Translations under genes and position numbers: made by a program
The notes under the pieces: model-generated
What the model saw: only the letters and a program-made list of their open reading frames with translations
What the model was told of the DNA's origin: nothing
The model's database searches: none
Part shown: positions 14,285-17,382 of the stretch, one piece after another
Layout of the letters: each line of letters starts with the position of its first letter
Numbering within the stretch: the stretch's first letter is position 1
From: JAUWKC01 sp035529895
GTDB lineage: Bacteria; Planctomycetota; Phycisphaerae; Sedimentisphaerales; Anaerobacaceae
Assembly (NCBI GenBank): GCA_035529895.1
Contig: DATKVV010000027.1
Coordinates: 1-17,382, forward strand
Direction of reading: 5' to 3'
DNA length: 17,382 nucleotides

Positions 14285-14989
14285 TTGGCAGCGAGACACA
14301 CGTTATCAGAAAGGCGCTGGCCGGAGACGCCGGAATTCAACGCGGCATTGCGGAGATTGAAAGCAGGCAGCTCAATAAGACTGTTGGAACTTGTGTGGAA
14401 GGGCTATGATGCGTTGTGTGCGGAGGTTGTGTCACAGGTCGACTGCTCCCAGGAGGATGAGCACTTGGAGATAAGCATCACACAACTCCTTGAGCCCGAA
14501 ATACACGATGCAATGACAGGGCGGGAGCCTTTCCTTGTCCAGCATAGCCCTTGTGAGTATGAGACACGCAGAGGCTCACCCGGTCAGCCCCCACAGTATG
14601 ATATGGCATTTGTCCTCAGGAGTAATCGAAGAGTGATGTGGCCTTTGGAGGCGAAGGTCCTGCGGACGGACGGCAGGGTCGCTGAGTACGTCAAGGAAGT
14701 GAACTCCAATTATCTGACATGCAGGTATTCGCCTTTTTCGAGTGAGGCCGCAATGTTGGGCTATCTTATAAAGGGTGAGCCGGAGAGCGCGTTCTATAAT
14801 ATCGCGGAAAAAGGGGGATGGAAACTTGCCAGACATGGGCATTTTTCCCATCGGGACCACAGAACATCGGATCATAATCGCGAGGTCGCGGAGGGCAAGT
14901 CTTACCCCATCGAGTTTCGCTGCCATCATCTCGTTTTTCGACTGCAACTGCAAGGAAGCTGTGGCCGACAGGGGCCAATGTTGACGTAA
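14285..14989 (+). CDS. PD-(D/E)XK-type nuclease, probable restriction subunit
   Basis: A 234-aa protein with start TTG 14285, chosen because GAGGGAGAG lies directly upstream and no in-frame ATG precedes it. The core is QYDMAFVLRSNRRVMWPLEAKVL (residues 104-126): Asp106 followed by Glu122-Ala-Lys124, the D...E-x-K arrangement of PD-(D/E)XK nucleases. The upstream helix SITQLLEPEIHDAM holds candidate metal-binding glutamates. The C-terminal YPIEFRCHHLVFRL looks like a conserved strand, so the frame appears intact to the end. It sits 18 nt after the methyltransferase gene and is presumably co-transcribed and translationally coupled. A weak TTG start would keep nuclease levels below methylase levels, which suits restriction-modification. 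No DNA-binding domain is obvious, so the methyltransferase may provide sequence recognition. An alternative is a nuclease of another defence type. Confidence 0.7.
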   Translation: MAARHTLSERRWPETPEFNAALRRLKAGSSIRLLELVWKGYDALCAEVVSQVDCSQEDEHLEISITQLLEPEIHDAMTGREPFLVQHSPCEYETRRGSPGQPPQYDMAFVLRSNRRVMWPLEAKVLRTDGRVAEYVKEVNSNYLTCRYSPFSSEAAMLGYLIKGEPESAFYNIAEKGGWKLARHGHFSHRDHRTSDHNREVAEGKSYPIEFRCHHLVFRLQLQGSCGRQGPMLT

Positions 14990-15110
14990 GTTCAGGAGCG
15001 GCGTTTTGAGGAAGGAGTAGCGGCGAGACGAAGTGAGCAAGAAAAAGGGCAAGCGGGGGGCAGACACCTCCAGCCAGCCGCCCTCATCGGCCGCGGTCCC
15101 GAATCCGCCA

Positions 15111-15959
15111 TCAGGTAAACGTGCGGAATTGGTCGATGAGCAGGTGGGTGTATTTGCCCGCCAAACCAACGGCGGGTAAACCGGGACCGCCGATGGTTTT
15201 GTCGTCGAATCTGACGACGGGAACGATGTCCCTTGTGGTAACGGCGATAAAGGCCTCGTCGGCGCCAGCGGCGAAAGTGGGCCTGAAGGATTCCTCCCTG
15301 ACCGGCAGGGCGATATTTTGGGCGGCCTGGATTACGAATTTGCGGGTGATGGAAGGCAGGATGTTGGCGTTAAGAGGGGCCGTGTGCAGCGTTCCGTCGC
15401 TTATTGCGAAAAACGCCGAAGCCGCCCCTTCGGTTATCAGCCCGGCCTCGTCAACGAATATGGCCTCTTCGCAGCCTTTCCTGCCAGCATCCAGCCGGGC
15501 AAGCACATTCGGCAAAAGATTCAGCGACTTTATGTCGCATCTTTTCCACCGCAGGTCGGGATACGTGGAAACGGCGATTCCTTTGGCCTTTGCCTGCGTA
15601 TCGTCGGAAAGCTGCGTCACCGTCAGAAAGAAATTAGGCGCCAAATCAGGCCCGCAGGCGTGGTCGCGCGGGCCGGAACCCCTCGTAACGTGAAAATATA
15701 TCTTGGCGTTGGCAATACCCGCGGCCGAAAAGGCCTCGAGAACCCGCGAGCGGACCTGGTCGATGTCCACCGTGGTTATTTCAATACCGGCCAGGCTCCC
15801 GGCGAACCTCTGCAGGTGCTCTTCGAGGGCGAAGATTCTGCCGTTATAGCTTCGCAATACCTCATAGACCCCGTCGCCGAAGAAAGTCCCGCGGTCCAGA
15901 TAGACCGGGTCAAGCTCTTCGAACGGCACGATTTTGTCCTTTATCATCGCCGTCTGCAT
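15111..15959 (-). CDS. Class IV aminotransferase, D-amino acid aminotransferase-like
   Basis: A 282-aa PLP enzyme of fold type IV. The start ATG 15959 has GGGAG 7 nt upstream. YLDRGTFFGDGVYEVLRSYN (20-39) and the block RCDIKSLNLLPNVLARLDAG (140-159), with the PLP-binding lysine Lys144, closely resemble bacterial D-alanine aminotransferases. FVDEAGLITEGAASAFFAI (168-186) carries the conserved glutamate Glu177. It would interconvert D-alanine and D-glutamate through keto acids, feeding cell-wall precursors. Branched-chain aminotransferase or aminodeoxychorismate lyase are the related alternatives, but the DIKSLNLLPNVLA block argues for the D-specific group. The C-terminal GLPAVGLAGK is encoded by an imperfect palindrome sharing 12 bp with the insert in the 7-bp array. 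The gene is divergent from rplU. Confidence 0.85.
   Translation of the reverse strand: MQTAMIKDKIVPFEELDPVYLDRGTFFGDGVYEVLRSYNGRIFALEEHLQRFAGSLAGIEITTVDIDQVRSRVLEAFSAAGIANAKIYFHVTRGSGPRDHACGPDLAPNFFLTVTQLSDDTQAKAKGIAVSTYPDLRWKRCDIKSLNLLPNVLARLDAGRKGCEEAIFVDEAGLITEGAASAFFAISDGTLHTAPLNANILPSITRKFVIQAAQNIALPVREESFRPTFAAGADEAFIAVTTRDIVPVVRFDDKTIGGPGLPAVGLAGKYTHLLIDQFRTFT
15153..15180. repeat. Coding palindrome near the 3' end of the aminotransferase gene
   Basis: TTTGCCCGCC (15153-15162) and GGCGGGTAAA (15171-15180) pair with one mismatch around an 8-nt loop. The reverse complement contains GTTTACCCGCCG, identical to 3441-3452 in the nested palindrome. Confidence 0.5.
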
Positions 15960-16031
15960 AAAACCGCTCCCGAAAACCTCTTGTGCGAAATTCCGACCTT
16001 ATCGCAAACAAGAAAATATGCGACATTTTGC

Positions 16032-16060
16032 TTTACAGGAAAAGGTCAAATGGGTAATAT
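16032..16060 (+). promoter_or_regulatory. rplU promoter
   Basis: TTTACA (16032-16037), a 17-bp spacer and TAATAT (16055-16060), with a leader of about 40 nt to ATG 16108. It lies in the 148-bp region shared with the divergent aminotransferase gene. Confidence 0.65.
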
Positions 16061-16107
16061 ATCGGGCCTGTTCGAATTTTGGAATAGAAAAGCCAGGAGT
16101 TCTCGGA

Positions 16108-16437
16108 ATGTATGCCGTAATTGAACAAGGTGGGAAGCAGTACAAGGTGGCTGAAGGCGATTGCCTGAATATCGAATTAACCGACGTCGCACCGGACGCC
16201 AAAACAATCGAGCTGGACAAGGTGCTGTTCGTAAGCGACGGCGAAAAGGTAAAAATGGGCACGCCGCTTGTGCAGGGTGCAAAGGTTATGGCTTCGTTTA
16301 AGACCACCGCCGAAGGGGCGATAGTCAAAGGCAAGAAACTTTATCCGATGCACTTTCGCAGGCGCAAGAACAGCAAAAGACGCATCGGGCACCGGCAGAA
16401 ATACCTGCAAATAGTGATTGACAAGATAGAAACCTGA
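16108..16437 (+). CDS. rplU: 50S ribosomal protein L21
   Basis: A 109-aa ribosomal protein of the large subunit that binds 23S rRNA. ATG 16108 has AGGAG 9 nt upstream and begins the conserved MYAVIEQGGKQYKV. A longer frame from 15934 includes the promoter and is not the gene. The family signature is visible at 82-99 (HFRRRKNSKRRIGHRQKY). Length is slightly above the usual 100-105. In most bacteria rplU is followed by rpmA (L27). Here the next gene, 37 bp away, is on the opposite strand, so rplU is transcribed alone from its own promoter. Confidence 0.96.
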   Translation: MYAVIEQGGKQYKVAEGDCLNIELTDVAPDAKTIELDKVLFVSDGEKVKMGTPLVQGAKVMASFKTTAEGAIVKGKKLYPMHFRRRKNSKRRIGHRQKYLQIVIDKIET

Positions 16438-16475
16438 AAAAAACCTAATCGGTATTTCCGAAAGCGAATTGCTTT
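16438..16475. terminator. Possible shared terminator between convergent genes
   Basis: The 37-bp gap holds AAAGC (16461-16465) / GCTTT (16471-16475) for plus-strand transcripts, followed only by a T. For the minus strand it holds TCGG/CCGA with a 5-nt loop, followed by a run of seven T. Both stems are short. Confidence 0.35.
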
Positions 16476-17152
16476 TACTGGGGGGCGTCGGCTTTCTTTG
16501 TTTTCTTCTCGCTTTCGACCGCTATAAGGTCATCCGCGTAAACCCGCCATTGGGCGGTGCCGTTCTCGACAAAACGGTCGAAGGAATTATCGTCGACAAG
16601 CTTGCCGAGGAGCGTTTTACGCTTTATAGGGTCCGGCAGGTCCTTAAGAATCCGTTTGCGAAGCGCCTGCAGCTCAGTCAGGAACTCGCCGTGCTTATCG
16701 GAAAATGTCCGCTCCAGTTTCTTTCTTATGTGACCGGCGTACGCAGGGCAATCCCCTTCGGTGCACACCGCTATCTGCAGGTCGCCGCGTTTGACGACAG
16801 CCGGTACGAAAAAATCGCAAAGCTCCGGCTCATCAACAACGTTGCACAGAATCTCCAGCTCCTGGCAGTCTTTGTAAATCTGCCTGTTAAGCTCATGGTC
16901 GTTCGTGGCCGCGATTGCGAGCGCCGCGCCGACCAGATAATCTTTGGAATACTTGGACTTGACCAATTTAGCGTGCGTACCTTGACAGAGGGTGGTCAGC
17001 ATATCATCGATATGCTCAGCGACCACGACCAGGCGCGCACCTACGGCCAGCAGCGATTGGACCTTTCGCAGGGCCACCGCCCCGGCGCCTATTACAACCG
17101 CACGACGACCACCCATTTCAAGAAATATCGGATACTTCCCCATAACAAGCAT
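16475..17152 (-). CDS. Precorrin-2 dehydrogenase / sirohydrochlorin ferrochelatase-like protein
   Basis: A 225-aa protein of the CysG N-terminal/Met8p/SirC type, in the siroheme branch of tetrapyrrole synthesis, oxidising precorrin-2 with NAD+. YPIFLEMGGRRAVVIGAGAV begins the Rossmann fold with the NAD-binding motif GAGAVALRK (22-30). AATNDHELNRQI follows, and then CNVVDEPELCDFFVPAVVKR (103-122) with the expected catalytic aspartate Asp107. AVCTEGDCPAYAGHIRKKLE corresponds to the conserved helical segment after it. The methyltransferase half of full CysG is missing, so this is the stand-alone form. ATG 17152 and ATG 17143 are both possible starts, and neither has a clear SD. It lies 56 bp downstream of another minus-strand gene and may share its transcript. 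Confidence 0.9.
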   Translation of the reverse strand: MLVMGKYPIFLEMGGRRAVVIGAGAVALRKVQSLLAVGARLVVVAEHIDDMLTTLCQGTHAKLVKSKYSKDYLVGAALAIAATNDHELNRQIYKDCQELEILCNVVDEPELCDFFVPAVVKRGDLQIAVCTEGDCPAYAGHIRKKLERTFSDKHGEFLTELQALRKRILKDLPDPIKRKTLLGKLVDDNSFDRFVENGTAQWRVYADDLIAVESEKKTKKADAPQ

Positions 17153-17208
17153 ATTGTATCACATCCGCGCCTGTGACAATATTAAATTTGTGGAAATCAG
17201 GTAACCTG

Positions 17209-17382
17209 TCAGTTATGGGCGGCAGAGGGATAGTTAGGAGCAATCCATTCAGAGAGCAGCTTGGACGGGTCGGAATCGGGCTGCTCGGCAAGTTTATCAA
17301 GGGCCGATTTGAAAGCAGCCGTTACCTCAGGTGTCTTCTTCTTGAGCGTATTCGATACCGTCATAAGGGTCTCGCGGGTTCT
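17209..17382 (-). CDS. C-terminal end of an unidentified protein, cut by window edge
   Basis: The minus-strand frame is open from the window edge to TGA at 17211-17209, giving 57 residues that end DPSKLLSEWIAPNYPSAAHN. The piece is charged and helix-prone (KKKTPEVTAAFKSALDKLAE). I do not recognise it, and no start is visible inside the window. Direction and spacing suggest it is upstream in a transcript with the precorrin-2 dehydrogenase gene. A small palindrome CAGGT-A-ACCTG (17199-17209) covers its end. Confidence 0.55.
   Translation of the reverse strand, partial: RTRETLMTVSNTLKKKTPEVTAAFKSALDKLAEQPDSDPSKLLSEWIAPNYPSAAHN

Noticed and set aside
15934..16107. N-terminal extension of the L21 ORF
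   Set aside because: The promoter (16032-16060) lies inside it, and L21 begins at MYAVIEQGGKQ.

Overview
The window looks like a chromosomal segment of an uncultured planctomycete, possibly of the Phycisphaerae/Sedimentisphaerales type. This is inference. It rests on repetitive intergenic stretches rich in AAACCCAATTT-type motifs, which I associate with genomes of that group, and on the mix of fairly GC-rich housekeeping genes with AT-rich accessory genes. I see no rRNA, tRNA or CRISPR array.

Left accessory zone (1-6640). The start of an IS630-type transposase runs off the left edge on the minus strand. Next come a caspase-like (peptidase C14) gene with an in-frame UGA followed by 19 more open codons, and a DUF2971 gene. 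About 1.1 kb of non-coding, repeat-dense DNA follows: two adjacent palindromes, a strong-looking promoter, a 7-bp tandem array interrupted by a nested palindrome, and copy A of an AAACCCAATTT-box element. Then comes the most striking structure, an AT-rich S41 peptidase gene flanked by two inverted copies of a ~133-bp element. The copies are about 90% identical to each other. Each is itself an imperfect palindrome ending in CTAAG/CTTAG, so each resembles a TA-targeting MITE. The right copy supplies the stop codon of the peptidase gene. A small gene of unknown function (6099-6512) ends this zone.

Core block (6642-10436, minus strand). recR, a sodium:solute symporter and a DapA-superfamily lyase each have a recognisable sigma70-like promoter and Shine-Dalgarno (SD) site. 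These show that the longest ORFs overestimate the N-termini of recR and the lyase. The lyase and symporter probably serve uptake and cleavage of a sugar acid or related compound. A REP-like GGGGACTG hairpin separates recR from the symporter.

Spacer (10353-11185). It holds copy B of the AAACCCAATTT-box element, inverted relative to copy A and with exactly the same 70-bp box spacing.

Defence-like pair (11186-14989, plus strand). A 1026-aa Eco57I-type adenine methyltransferase is followed 18 nt later by a 234-aa PD-(D/E)XK nuclease with a TTG start. This is probably a restriction-modification system with separate modification and cleavage subunits.

Right core block (15111-17382). It contains a D-amino-acid-aminotransferase-like gene (minus), rplU for ribosomal protein L21 (plus, with a good promoter but no rpmA behind it), a precorrin-2 dehydrogenase gene (minus), and the C-terminal end of an unidentified minus-strand gene.
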